A DNA stretch of 7,717 nt from a bacterium. GTDB lineage: Bacteria > Bacteroidota > Bacteroidia > B-17B0 > Aurantibacillaceae. The notes beneath the pieces are model-generated. The model worked only from the letters and a program-made list of their open reading frames with translations, was not told the origin of the DNA and did no database searches. Location: the NCBI GenBank assembly GCA_027364695.1, contig DAHXOV010000389.1:1-7717 (forward strand), in the 5' to 3' direction. Within the stretch, counting starts at the first letter, position 1; every line of letters starts with the position of its first letter. Positions 1-7,143 of this stretch are shown piece after piece. The position numbers and the translations under genes are program-made.

Positions 1-168
1 GTTTACGGGGGAGGCAGTGGGATTATATAATTCTATCCAATCTTCATAATTTCCAAAATTATCAGTAAAAGAGGAAAGGTTGGAACAAGAATATTCATTA
101 ATTTTTACCTGCGAAAAAGCCTGAAAAAATGTTATAGTAAAAAATAAAGAATAAATTTTACGTTTCAT
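1..168 (-). CDS. Secreted lamin-tail-domain protein, N-terminal fragment
   Basis: An ATG at 168-166 opens a frame that stays open for 56 codons to the window edge, so the 3' part of the gene is missing. The first 19 residues are a signal peptide (MKRK, a hydrophobic run, then AFS) with Gln at the probable cleavage site. The mature part begins VKINEYSCSN and continues with TDNFGNYEDWIELYN. This matches the opening strands of the lamin-tail (LTD) fold, whose family signature is INE...N......D...D.IELYN. In Bacteroidota such domains occur in large secreted or surface proteins, often with CotH-like or C-terminal sorting domains; nothing visible here decides which. It follows the porE-like gene on the same strand after a 108-bp gap holding a possible terminator and promoter, so it may be transcribed separately. 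The LTD assignment is fairly secure and the whole-protein function is unknown. Confidence 0.75.
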   Translation of the reverse strand, partial: MKRKIYSLFFTITFFQAFSQVKINEYSCSNLSSFTDNFGNYEDWIELYNPTASPVN

Positions 169-194
169 AAATTTAATTTCATTAAAATTCACCA

Positions 195-202
195 CAAATT
201 TA
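195..202 (-). promoter_or_regulatory. Possible -7 promoter element for the lamin-tail gene
   Basis: Read on the minus strand this is TAAATTTG, an exact match to the Bacteroidota -7 consensus TAnnTTTG, 26 bases before the ATG at 168. No clear TTG-type -33 element is visible at the expected spacing, and in AT-rich DNA such a match can arise by chance. Confidence 0.35.
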
Positions 203-218
203 ATAAAAATTTAATATT

Positions 219-277
219 AAAACCGTCTATGAGCATTTTTTTTATTTGACAGGAAATATAACTTTATGAACGGTTTT
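219..277 (-). terminator. Weak candidate terminator after the porE-like gene
   Basis: Arms 219-226 and 270-277 are perfect 8-bp complements (AAAACCGT with ACGGTTTT). A few more imperfect pairs lie inside and the loop is about 30 bases. On the minus strand the second arm ends in TTTT followed by an AT-rich run. The outer arm overlaps the stop codon of the porE-like gene. The long loop makes this weaker than a standard intrinsic terminator. Confidence 0.3.
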
Positions 278-2232
278 TATTTCAATTCTACAGCAATGAT
301 TTGTATTTTTCTTTCTGCAGCGGCATAAGGGCTATATACAGAGTTTCGTATATCTTTTAAATTGTCGCTTACTTTGCTAAATGGCAACTCACCAATATCT
401 TCATCTACTAAAATAATTTTCCCCATGCTGGTATCTTGTTCATTTTTAATAAAAGGCATGAGCCAGCCCTTTTTATACTGATAAAAGTAATTTCTCAAGC
501 TATTGATTCTTCTTTTCGCAAGGTTGATATTATATTCTGTGCTGGCTAAAGGGCTGCAATATCCTTTCATTACAATTTTTACTGTTGCTTTGTTTATCAT
601 TAGTTCTTCCAGGTAATTAGCAAACTTTTCTAATTGAGAGAAGCCATATTCTACGCTATCTTCAAAAAATTGCTCTACCAGTCGGGTGGCATCTATTAGC
701 GCTTTACTTTTTAATTCTGAGGTATATTCTCGTACGTATTCGTCTTTCATTTGCATGTAAAGTTCGCAAGTGCGCTGGTAATTTTTATCGCTAGTAATTT
801 TTTTGGTTTTAGGATCTGGTTCATCATTATGAAAATATAAAGTAAGCGGGACTAATAATTTTAATTTGCTAAATGTTTGAACCGCGCTGTCTTTCTTGGT
901 AATAACAGGAATAATGGAATCCGTTTTCAATAAAGTATCATTGGTGTAATAATAAAAAATATCATTACAGCAGTTGGGCATTTCCTCAAAATAAGCACCT
1001 ATTCTGTTAGATGAAAAAAAAGATAATTTTCTGTTTTTAGAGAATGAATAATAAATATCATTAAATGAAGAATTGATGGGATAGCCAATGTTGGCAGATG
1101 GTTCAAAATCCATTTTATTCCAATGTGATTGAAATATATCAAATCCTCCGTAACTATGAGGGGTATTAGAACTGAAGTATAGTCGTTGTCTTATATCATC
1201 AAAATAAGGTGTTACTTCATCGTATTCAGAATTAATATTTTTTCCTGCATTGAGGGGTTTTTCAAAGTTGAGTTGGTCATCAAAATAAGCATACCATATA
1301 TCCATTCCTCCCCGCCCATTGGGTCTGTTGGAGCTAAAAAAAAGTGTGTTTTTTCCATTCTGTTGTGTTATGTGAGGATGAGTGGTTGTGTAGCGGGGAT
1401 GATTGATTTCACTGCTTAATTCTTGTGGAGATGTCCAATGATGGTTGATGTAGCGCATGGCATAAATTTTACATTCAAATTCACTGGCATTGATGGCTTT
1501 ACATTTAGTAAAAAATATTATTTTTTTGTACAATGAGAAATTTGCCAGATGTGTATTGGGTTCATTGATCAATGGAGAAATGGGATGTGATTTATAAAAA
1601 GTATCCTGTTGAAAACGAGCGCTGTATATTTGACTAAAAGAAGCCTCTTCTTTGTTTTTTTGTATGGATGCATATATTAATGCCGTATCGTTCATAAAAG
1701 GTGCATATTCGCTTAATGTGCTGTTTATATTGCTGTCTAGGTGGATGATTTGAATGGAGGGAGCATTACTTTTTGATAAAACAGCATTTTCACAAGCGGC
1801 TATGTGTATCTTAGCTTCTTCTACCATTTGCTGGTATTCAGGATATTTTTTTACACTCTTGTATTTTCTATAAAACTTGTCAAAAAATTTAGTGGCTGTT
1901 TTGTAATTGGACTTATTTTTGTTGAGCAAGCCCAAATAAAAGATAACTTCGGGGTATTTATCAGGGTTTTCATCAAATAGCTTTTTATACCAGTAAAACG
2001 ATAAATCGTTTTGATAGTTTAATCTTGCCATAGTGGCTAGTTGATATTGATATTCTGTATTTAATGAATCTTGCAACAGCAGTAAATGATAATAATAAGT
2101 AGCATTTTCATAGTCTTTGTTTTCCATGGATGCAACCGCTGCTTTGTACAATTGCTTTTTTGACTGAGCAAAAACACAAGATAAAATGGAGAATAAAAAA
2201 ATAAAAATGTATTGCAAATATGGTTTTGTCAT
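277..2232 (-). CDS. PorE-like TPR, PD40-repeat and OmpA-domain envelope protein
   Basis: The product has 651 residues from the ATG at 2232. A TTG five codons upstream is also in frame, but the ATG forms an ATGA overlap with the porP stop and starts directly on a signal peptide (MTKPYLQ, hydrophobic stretch, CVFA then Gln). Cys19 gives a poor lipobox, so signal peptidase I cleavage is more likely. Residues about 25-150 are helical TPR-like repeats. Residues about 175-430 carry WD40-like PD40 blades, with FFSSNRPNGRGGMDIW near 298-313, YFSSNTPHSYGGFDIF near 352-367 and FFSSNR near 405. Residues about 463-585 are an OmpA C-terminal domain starting at LYFHNDEPDP and including GYCSPLAS...NLAKRR. 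The usual Asp of the GHTD motif is absent, while the Arg of the NLAKRR segment is kept. Architecture and linkage to porP resemble PorE of the type IX secretion and gliding machinery, which binds peptidoglycan. It could also be a paralogue serving a surface adhesin. Domains are secure; the exact role is inferred. Confidence 0.85.
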   Translation of the reverse strand: MTKPYLQYIFIFLFSILSCVFAQSKKQLYKAAVASMENKDYENATYYYHLLLLQDSLNTEYQYQLATMARLNYQNDLSFYWYKKLFDENPDKYPEVIFYLGLLNKNKSNYKTATKFFDKFYRKYKSVKKYPEYQQMVEEAKIHIAACENAVLSKSNAPSIQIIHLDSNINSTLSEYAPFMNDTALIYASIQKNKEEASFSQIYSARFQQDTFYKSHPISPLINEPNTHLANFSLYKKIIFFTKCKAINASEFECKIYAMRYINHHWTSPQELSSEINHPRYTTTHPHITQQNGKNTLFFSSNRPNGRGGMDIWYAYFDDQLNFEKPLNAGKNINSEYDEVTPYFDDIRQRLYFSSNTPHSYGGFDIFQSHWNKMDFEPSANIGYPINSSFNDIYYSFSKNRKLSFFSSNRIGAYFEEMPNCCNDIFYYYTNDTLLKTDSIIPVITKKDSAVQTFSKLKLLVPLTLYFHNDEPDPKTKKITSDKNYQRTCELYMQMKDEYVREYTSELKSKALIDATRLVEQFFEDSVEYGFSQLEKFANYLEELMINKATVKIVMKGYCSPLASTEYNINLAKRRINSLRNYFYQYKKGWLMPFIKNEQDTSMGKIILVDEDIGELPFSKVSDNLKDIRNSVYSPYAAAERKIQIIAVELK

Positions 2233-3236
2233 AGAAATACAGGACAAGGTTTCTTTTTTGTAAGATACTGTTTTTTTGTTTTCAGTAAATGAATCAAGTA
2301 TAATTCAAATCCACCACGGCTATTGGTAGCAGCCACGAAAGGAGAAGTATTAAAATCATAACTTATTCCAAAAGAAGTGGATTGGTAGTCTAAACCTATT
2401 CTTATTATTAAAGCATCTTTTGCTCTGAAATACAAGCCTACTCTTCCATAAATGTCATCCAGGTTATTGATTAAATAAGACAACTGAGCACCTGGAATCA
2501 TTTCTTTGTATTTACCTTGAAAGATGAATAGAACTTCAGGTAGCAAGAATAATTTTTGATTGAGGGGATAGTGGAGCATAAAATAGTTGGAAAATTTTTT
2601 ATCTATTCTGCTTGTTGTATTGGCATAATAAGTAACAAGTGGGTTGTTGATGTGCATTAGATTGAAAGCGTACACAAAATAGAATTTTTGATTCAATATG
2701 TATTTAAGAGCGGCACCTACATTGATATCCCAATAATGTAAAGAGGTTCGATAAAAATTCTCATTGGTGGAAGAAGAGGGATTGAACTGCAGTCCGTCAA
2801 ATTGTGAATCAAAGGTCATCCTGTTGTAGTTAAAAGTGTTATTAGTATATCCTATAGAAAATCCTATGTTTATTAAAAGAGATGAATCTTTTTTTAATTT
2901 TTGTAAATATGCTGCACTAAGGTATAATTGATTCATTGTATAAATAGCATCACCTGCTTTGTCGTTGTTGAACAATATGCCGTATGAAAAATACTTTTTT
3001 AGTTTGGAGATATTAAATTTACCTTCGGCAGACATAGATATTGTAGTGTATGGCACGGGCACGGCTTGCCATTGTTTTCTAAAGATAGCGTTGAAACGAT
3101 AGTCGGCATCGAAAAAACCCGTTAAAGCTGGAGATAAATTTAAGACAGAAGCATTGTATTGAGAGAAATGAATATCTTGTGATCGTATAGACAAATGAAT
3201 AAAGAAAAATATTGGTATGAATATGTTTCTGAGCAT
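2229..3236 (-). CDS. PorP/SprF family type IX secretion membrane protein
   Basis: This 335-residue outer-membrane protein starts at the ATG at 3236. It has a signal peptide of about 19 residues (MLRNIFIPIFFFIHLSIRS) followed by QDIHFSQYNASVLNLSPALTG, the characteristic start of PorP/SprF proteins. The motif YRFNAIFRKQWQAVPVPYTT at about 47-66 is also typical of the family. The rest alternates short polar and aromatic strands, as expected of a beta-barrel. Length fits the family's usual 300-350 residues. PorP/SprF proteins anchor or help secrete T9SS cargo and gliding adhesins, and genomes often hold many copies paired with a particular cargo. Its stop overlaps the start of the porE-like gene (ATGA), so the two are probably translationally coupled. 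No large adhesin gene lies in the window, so the cargo is unknown. Family assignment is firm; whether it is core machinery or a cargo-specific paralogue cannot be told. Confidence 0.88.
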   Translation of the reverse strand: MLRNIFIPIFFFIHLSIRSQDIHFSQYNASVLNLSPALTGFFDADYRFNAIFRKQWQAVPVPYTTISMSAEGKFNISKLKKYFSYGILFNNDKAGDAIYTMNQLYLSAAYLQKLKKDSSLLINIGFSIGYTNNTFNYNRMTFDSQFDGLQFNPSSSTNENFYRTSLHYWDINVGAALKYILNQKFYFVYAFNLMHINNPLVTYYANTTSRIDKKFSNYFMLHYPLNQKLFLLPEVLFIFQGKYKEMIPGAQLSYLINNLDDIYGRVGLYFRAKDALIIRIGLDYQSTSFGISYDFNTSPFVAATNSRGGFELYLIHLLKTKKQYLTKKKPCPVFL

Positions 3237-3251
3237 GATAAAGATATATTA

Positions 3252-3259
3252 CAAAGATA
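3252..3259 (-). promoter_or_regulatory. Possible -7 promoter element for the porP/porE-like unit
   Basis: Minus-strand TATCTTTG matches TAnnTTTG exactly, 15 bases before the porP ATG, in the 43-bp gap after the patatin gene. No clear -33 TTG is seen. If it is used, the 5' leader would be only about ten bases and porP/porE-like would be transcribed apart from the upstream genes. Confidence 0.4.
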
Positions 3260-3279
3260 AGTATAAATTTTGAATAAAA

Positions 3280-5553
3280 TTATTCTAAACTTTTTCTATT
3301 GAATATGGGATAACCGAAGTGGAAAAAGAAAGTGAAGTTTTTTTCTGCATTTTTGTAATAATTGATGGAGAATGCCACAGGTCCTAATGGGCTATGAAAT
3401 ACCAATGTTCCGCTACCCGCAATGTTTTGATATACTAAGGGATCTGCAAAATCGGCTTTATAATTATTATTGATGATTGCCTGGATGGGTTGAAACCAGT
3501 ATACTTCAAAACGTAAGTCCAACCTACTTAATAAAGAGGTTACGGATTTACCCCCTAGAACAAAATAATGGTATGCTCTGAAATCGTTTAAGAACAAAGT
3601 GTTGCTTTCTATGGTAGGATAAAATGCGGGTGCCGATAAGATAGTAGAAGTGTAATTAGAGAAAAAATCTTGTGTAGAGAGTGAATATTCGAAGTAATAT
3701 CCTAGTTTTATTTTTTTGATGGTCTTGATATAGTTATCAGAAAATAACTTGACGTAAAACCAATTTTTATGAAAATAATTTTCAATTTTTGTTGTATCAG
3801 GTGCAATATTTCCTGGAATAAAGGTTTCATTGCCTTTAATGAATTTTATTTTCATATATAAACGAGAACCATCGCTGGCATACATTCTTCTGTTTTGATT
3901 ATTGATGTCAATGACAGACTGGAAATAATAGTAATTAAAGTATGTTTTATCTGCGGTATCTTTACTGGTAAAATTATTGTTTTGATAATAGTTATTTATC
4001 CAATTGGCTATTCCGCCTCCCCAACTTAGAACACCTTTTGTTCCCATAGGTATGCCCATATTCAATTCGCTGTAATTATCTTCTTGTATTAAGAAAGAGG
4101 GTTTTTCAAAATCAAAAAACAAAGTGCTGCTCTTAAAAAAGTCCCATCGTGAATAACACACGGTGCCTTCTATAAAAAACGGTTTATCTGCAGGAATGTC
4201 CAGTTTTATTTTTCCAAGGGCACCATTGTATAATCTGCCCAAATAGCCATTGGCGTATAATTTTAATCCTATATTGCCAACATAGTTGTACTGCAATGCG
4301 GCAAAAATTTCATTCACGGGGCGATTGGATATTACGCCACCTAAATCAAAATACCATGGTTTTTCATATTTTGCCAGTATATTCAGGTCTATAGTATCAT
4401 TAGATTTTGAGGATATGCGTGGATACATAAATTTTATTCTTTCATCGCTGGCTACTTTGTAGTATCTTTTTTTTAATTCCATGAAGGAAATGCTTTTATT
4501 TTTCCCTGCTAATGTTTTTTTTATGTAAGCGGCATTGTTTTTGTCTTCTACTTTTATATTGATATTACTGATGGCGATGTCCAGTTTTTTCTGTTTATAA
4601 GATTGTCTTTTGAATTGAATTTCATATTTGTTTGTAAAAGTATGAATATGTTTCAATATTTCTGGCATACTACGCATAGTAGCGGCATATCCGCTGTCTA
4701 TAAGGGCATAGGCTGATTCAAAATCAAAAAGTAGGTTGCTGGTGTACGGTTTGATAGTAATCTCATTATCACATCTTTTTGAAGTATCTTTTTTGGTCAT
4801 CATCATATTGCGTAATTGTAAGTAGATATTATCATCTTCCGGAGGGATATGATTGTCGCTTACATCAGAACCAATGATAATATCGGGATAAAATTCTGAG
4901 TAACATACATCTGTGGGATAGTTATCGTATAAGCCACCATCGTACAAAAGCTTGCCATCTAAATATAAAGGCCGAAGGTAAAAAGGATAACTCATAGATG
5001 CCCGTATAGCATCAGATAAATTTCCTTTTTTGAATATTACCTTTTGTTTATTCTCTACATCGGCTGCTACACAACGAAAAGGGATAAACAAACTGTCAAA
5101 GCTATGGACCATATTACTGTGTAAAAATTTTTCCATCAGAAAAAAATCAATGGGCACTGAGTTAATAACATTAGTAGGAATATTTTTTACAAGTTTATCT
5201 TTCAGCGAAAATTTGAATCTTATCCATGATGCGTATTCGTTGGGATGTTGAAAATAAAAAAAGTATTTGTCGGGGATATTCCCTTTGCTCGCTTGAATAA
5301 ATTCTTCATCGTTTAATAAATTTTGAATTTCTTCGGGCGAATAAGCTGATGCATACAATCCTCCAATAACGGCACCTATGGAGGTACCTGTAATATAATC
5401 TATGGGTATATTATTTTCTTCTAATGCTTTGAGAACGCCGATATGTACTAATCCTGCAGCGCCGCCACCACTTAATACTACACCCACTTTTTGGGAATAC
5501 ACTGTTTTTAAACAAAAGAAAAAGAATAATATAAGAACTTTTTGCCATTTCAT
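3280..5553 (-). CDS. Patatin-like phospholipase with POTRA and outer-membrane barrel
   Basis: The product has 757 residues from the ATG at 5553. An in-frame TTG at 5595 would add 14 residues ahead of an obvious signal peptide (MKWQKVLILFFFFCLKTVYS then Gln), so the ATG is preferred. Residues about 22-300 are a patatin lipase domain: the oxyanion loop SGGGAAG is near 28-34, the nucleophile elbow GTSIG at 56-60 has Ser58, and the dyad Asp is in DGGLYDNYP (Asp205). Residues about 324-396 resemble one POTRA domain. From about 397 to the end the aromatic strand pattern is that of an Omp85-type barrel, ending in FFFHFGYPIF plus a short tail. This is the architecture of PlpD-like type Vd autotransporters and of the common Bacteroidota patatin family, of similar length. 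It probably hydrolyses phospholipid acyl esters; whether the domain is exported or stays periplasmic is unknown. It begins one base after the upstream stop (TAAAATG), suggesting translational coupling. All catalytic residues are present. Confidence 0.9.
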   Translation of the reverse strand: MKWQKVLILFFFFCLKTVYSQKVGVVLSGGGAAGLVHIGVLKALEENNIPIDYITGTSIGAVIGGLYASAYSPEEIQNLLNDEEFIQASKGNIPDKYFFYFQHPNEYASWIRFKFSLKDKLVKNIPTNVINSVPIDFFLMEKFLHSNMVHSFDSLFIPFRCVAADVENKQKVIFKKGNLSDAIRASMSYPFYLRPLYLDGKLLYDGGLYDNYPTDVCYSEFYPDIIIGSDVSDNHIPPEDDNIYLQLRNMMMTKKDTSKRCDNEITIKPYTSNLLFDFESAYALIDSGYAATMRSMPEILKHIHTFTNKYEIQFKRQSYKQKKLDIAISNINIKVEDKNNAAYIKKTLAGKNKSISFMELKKRYYKVASDERIKFMYPRISSKSNDTIDLNILAKYEKPWYFDLGGVISNRPVNEIFAALQYNYVGNIGLKLYANGYLGRLYNGALGKIKLDIPADKPFFIEGTVCYSRWDFFKSSTLFFDFEKPSFLIQEDNYSELNMGIPMGTKGVLSWGGGIANWINNYYQNNNFTSKDTADKTYFNYYYFQSVIDINNQNRRMYASDGSRLYMKIKFIKGNETFIPGNIAPDTTKIENYFHKNWFYVKLFSDNYIKTIKKIKLGYYFEYSLSTQDFFSNYTSTILSAPAFYPTIESNTLFLNDFRAYHYFVLGGKSVTSLLSRLDLRFEVYWFQPIQAIINNNYKADFADPLVYQNIAGSGTLVFHSPLGPVAFSINYYKNAEKNFTFFFHFGYPIFNRKSLE

Positions 5554-5554
5554 T

Positions 5555-6157
5555 TTACAAAGATGAGAGTCCAAATTTTTCACGAAGAACAGCAATCATT
5601 TTTTCTATTCGTCTATCTCTTGTTTCTTCTTTTTTTGCTTCTTTTATCCAAAGTATGTATTCTTTTTTGTGGGAATAACTCATGTTATTGAAACTCTCTA
5701 ATATCCCTGCATTTTCAAGTGATTCTTTGATATAGAAAGGTATTTCAATATTCTTAATTTTTGTTTGGTTGATCCTCAAACCTTTGGTATTATTAGCAAT
5801 GGCTTGGGTTAAATAGTTCAGAATGATTTCCTCATTAATTTCTGTAACATTTGAGTATTTGATATGTCTGTTGTGTAAATTATCAGGATGAGAGGAGAGT
5901 GCAGTATAATGGTCATCAATCAAAGCGCCTTGGAAGAAAACGAGGGTTACATATTCTTTGAATGCCCCTATTCCGCATAGCATTCCATTGCAATAATAAT
6001 TGGGATGATGCCATTTCCAATCTTCTTGTATAGCAGGAGATGATGCCATTATGATGTTTCTCAATTTGATGCATATTTCTCTGCTCTGTTGAGGTAAATT
6101 TTCAATATAATCATTTACTAATTTTGTAGCTTCGGGGTGTACTTTAATTTTTGTCAT
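5555..6157 (-). CDS. DUF1801/OmdA (YdeI-like) family protein
   Basis: The product has 200 residues from the ATG at 6157. An in-frame TTG at 6205 would add 16 residues but would lie inside the 5' end of tilS on the other strand, so the ATG start is chosen. Residues about 15-125 match the DUF1801/YdhG-like fold, with the conserved core EDWKWHHPNYY at about 45-55 and an aromatic strand YVTLVFFQGA. Residues about 138-195 match the OmdA/YdeI C-terminal module: IPFYIKESLENAG, then SYSHKKEYILWI (about 160-171), then AKKEETRDRRIEKMI (about 174-188). There is no signal peptide or membrane segment, so it is probably cytoplasmic. The biochemical function of this family is not established, and 'bacteriocin-protection' labels come from weak evidence. 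It heads a minus-strand unit with the patatin gene one base downstream and is divergent from tilS. Confidence 0.85.
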   Translation of the reverse strand: MTKIKVHPEATKLVNDYIENLPQQSREICIKLRNIIMASSPAIQEDWKWHHPNYYCNGMLCGIGAFKEYVTLVFFQGALIDDHYTALSSHPDNLHNRHIKYSNVTEINEEIILNYLTQAIANNTKGLRINQTKIKNIEIPFYIKESLENAGILESFNNMSYSHKKEYILWIKEAKKEETRDRRIEKMIAVLREKFGLSSL

Positions 6158-6169
6158 CTTTTTATTCAC

Positions 6170-6177
6170 TATTTTTG
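6170..6177 (+). promoter_or_regulatory. Possible tilS promoter -7 element, near-leaderless
   Basis: TATTTTTG matches TAnnTTTG exactly and ends six bases before the tilS ATG at 6184. A TTTG at 6150-6153 lies 16 bases upstream, slightly short of the usual -33 spacing. If it is used, transcription would start at or next to the initiation codon. The element sits in the 26-bp divergent gap. Confidence 0.4.
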
Positions 6178-6183
6178 TAAAAG

Positions 6184-7059
6184 ATGTTACAGGATTTTTT
6201 GACAAACATAAACAATAATTTGCTTTTTAACAAGGATGATTTTTTACTGGTAGCGGTGAGTGGAGGAGTGGATTCTGTGGTATTGGTAGATTTATTACAT
6301 CAACATAAATTTAAATGGGCAATGGCTCATTGTAATTTTTCATTGCGAGAAAATGATTCAGATGAAGATGAAAAATTTATCTTTCAACTTTCAAAAAAGT
6401 ATGCAGTCAGGTGTTTTTCTGTAAAATTTGATACTCACCATTATGCCATCCAGCACGGGCTTTCTGTTCAGATGGCTGCAAGGGACTTGCGATATAAATG
6501 GTTGATGGAAATAATGAAAACCCATTCTTTTCAGTACTTGCTTACAGCACACCACTTAGATGACAATATAGAAACCCTTTTATTAAATCAAATTAGAGGT
6601 ACAGGAATCAAAGGGATGACAGGTATTCCTGAAAAACAAAATGTAATAGTAAGACCTTTATTGAGATTTACAAAAGAAAGTATTTTAAACTATGCCCATT
6701 CAAAACAATTGCAATATCGTGAAGATCTTTCTAATCAAAAAGATAACTATAGAAGAAATTTTATTCGTTTAAACGTTATTCCTTTATTAAAAAAAATTCA
6801 ACCACAATTACATTCTGTTTTTCAAAATAACATCAACAAATTTAATCAAACGAAAAAGTATTTAGACAGAAGTGTGGCGGAATCATTAAACCCTGTCATT
6901 ATTAAAGAGAAAGATTTGATAAAAATTAAAAAAGAGAATCTTGCCGATATATCAGATTTGCATTTTGTTTTACAAAATTTTTTATCTGATTTTAATTTTA
7001 ATGATAATAATTGTTACAGGTTTAGGGTGTTCACTCCAGTAATAAGCAACAAAACATAA
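6184..7059 (+). CDS. tilS: tRNA(Ile)-lysidine synthase, N-terminal part, broken after codon 274
   Basis: TilS uses ATP to attach lysine to C34 of the CAU-anticodon tRNA(Ile), which makes it read AUA. The frame from the ATG at 6184 holds the PP-loop ATPase motif SGGVDS (26-31), HCNFSLR near 49-55, the AHHLDDNIET motif (122-131), RGTGIKGM (138-145) and the RRNFIRLNVIPLL segment (190-202). All are typical and intact. Recognisable TilS sequence ends at Asp274 (7005). The last 17 residues, after the break, are antisense to another gene and look like no TilS. Bacteroidota TilS is usually about 430-450 residues, and the missing C-terminal part lies inverted at 7136-7717. As it stands the protein would keep the catalytic domain but lose the tRNA-binding C-terminal domain. 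Since tilS is normally essential, an intact copy probably exists in the real genome and this form may be an artefact or a minority rearrangement. Identification is very secure. Confidence 0.92.
   Translation: MLQDFLTNINNNLLFNKDDFLLVAVSGGVDSVVLVDLLHQHKFKWAMAHCNFSLRENDSDEDEKFIFQLSKKYAVRCFSVKFDTHHYAIQHGLSVQMAARDLRYKWLMEIMKTHSFQYLLTAHHLDDNIETLLLNQIRGTGIKGMTGIPEKQNVIVRPLLRFTKESILNYAHSKQLQYREDLSNQKDNYRRNFIRLNVIPLLKKIQPQLHSVFQNNINKFNQTKKYLDRSVAESLNPVIIKEKDLIKIKKENLADISDLHFVLQNFLSDFNFNDNNCYRFRVFTPVISNKT
6937..7005 (+). repeat. 69-nt inverted repeat, left copy (tilS codons about 252-274)
   Basis: This stretch, from aatcttgccg to ttaatgat, is the reverse complement of 7649-7717 at 68 of 69 positions. 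The one difference is A at 6976 against C in the other copy (G at 7678 on the plus strand), which changes Asn265 (AAT) to His (CAT). Both copies are in the same tilS reading frame on their own strands. The inner edge is sharp at 7005/7006; the outer edge cannot be seen because the partner reaches the last base of the window. Confidence 0.95.
7003..7014. other. Strand-switch (fold-back or inversion) junction
   Basis: To the left, plus-strand sequence is in-frame tilS up to 7005. To the right, from about 7006-7014 on, the sequence reads sensibly only on the minus strand, as the truncated small membrane-protein gene and then the tilS C-terminus. No insertion-sequence end, target-site duplication or extra filler sequence is visible at the switch. 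Confidence 0.8.
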
Positions 7060-7143
7060 GATTGAAAAGAACAATCGCAGAGCCTGCCCTCTTCGATTTT
7101 GTCCTATATATTGTTTCTCTTCGTATAATAAATATCTATTCAC
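7006..7143 (-). CDS. Small membrane protein downstream of tilS, 5' fragment
   Basis: A minus-strand frame opens at GTG (7143-7141), overlapping the tilS stop as GTGAATAG. It reads about 46 natural-looking codons: VNRYLLYEEKQYIGQNRRGQ, then a hydrophobic segment ALRLFFSILCFVAYYW (about 21-36), then SEHPKPVT. After about residue 44 it turns into a low-complexity run and stops at 6984-6982, but those last codons come from the tilS repeat on the opposite strand. The real gene is therefore cut at the junction. A charged N-terminus followed by one transmembrane segment and the motif AYYWSEHPKPV suggest a small inner-membrane protein of the kind found in Bacteroidota; I cannot assign a function. Its tight overlap with the tilS stop suggests that it is co-transcribed and coupled with tilS in the intact genome. 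The GTG start is inferred from that overlap; an in-frame stop lies just upstream. Confidence 0.5.

Noticed and set aside
1186..1419. Plus-strand open frame of 77 codons inside the porE-like gene.
   Set aside because: It is antisense to clear PD40 repeats and has no start context of its own.
3272..3285. Perfect small palindrome GAATAA-AA-TTATTC over the patatin stop codon.
   Set aside because: With six AT-rich pairs and a two-base centre it is too weak for a terminator or operator call; such palindromes are expected by chance in this composition.
5030..5251. Plus-strand open frame of 73 codons inside the patatin gene.
   Set aside because: It is antisense to the conserved patatin domain.
7071..7102. 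Imperfect hairpin (AGAG/CTCT core with extra outer pairs) that could be read as a minus-strand terminator after tilS.
   Set aside because: It lies inside the probable coding sequence of the small membrane protein (about codons 14-25), and the T-tract is weak.
7006..7135. Insertion-sequence remnant or foreign insert between the tilS parts.
   Set aside because: No terminal repeats, target duplication or transposase similarity; the stretch is explained by the gene downstream of tilS read in reverse.
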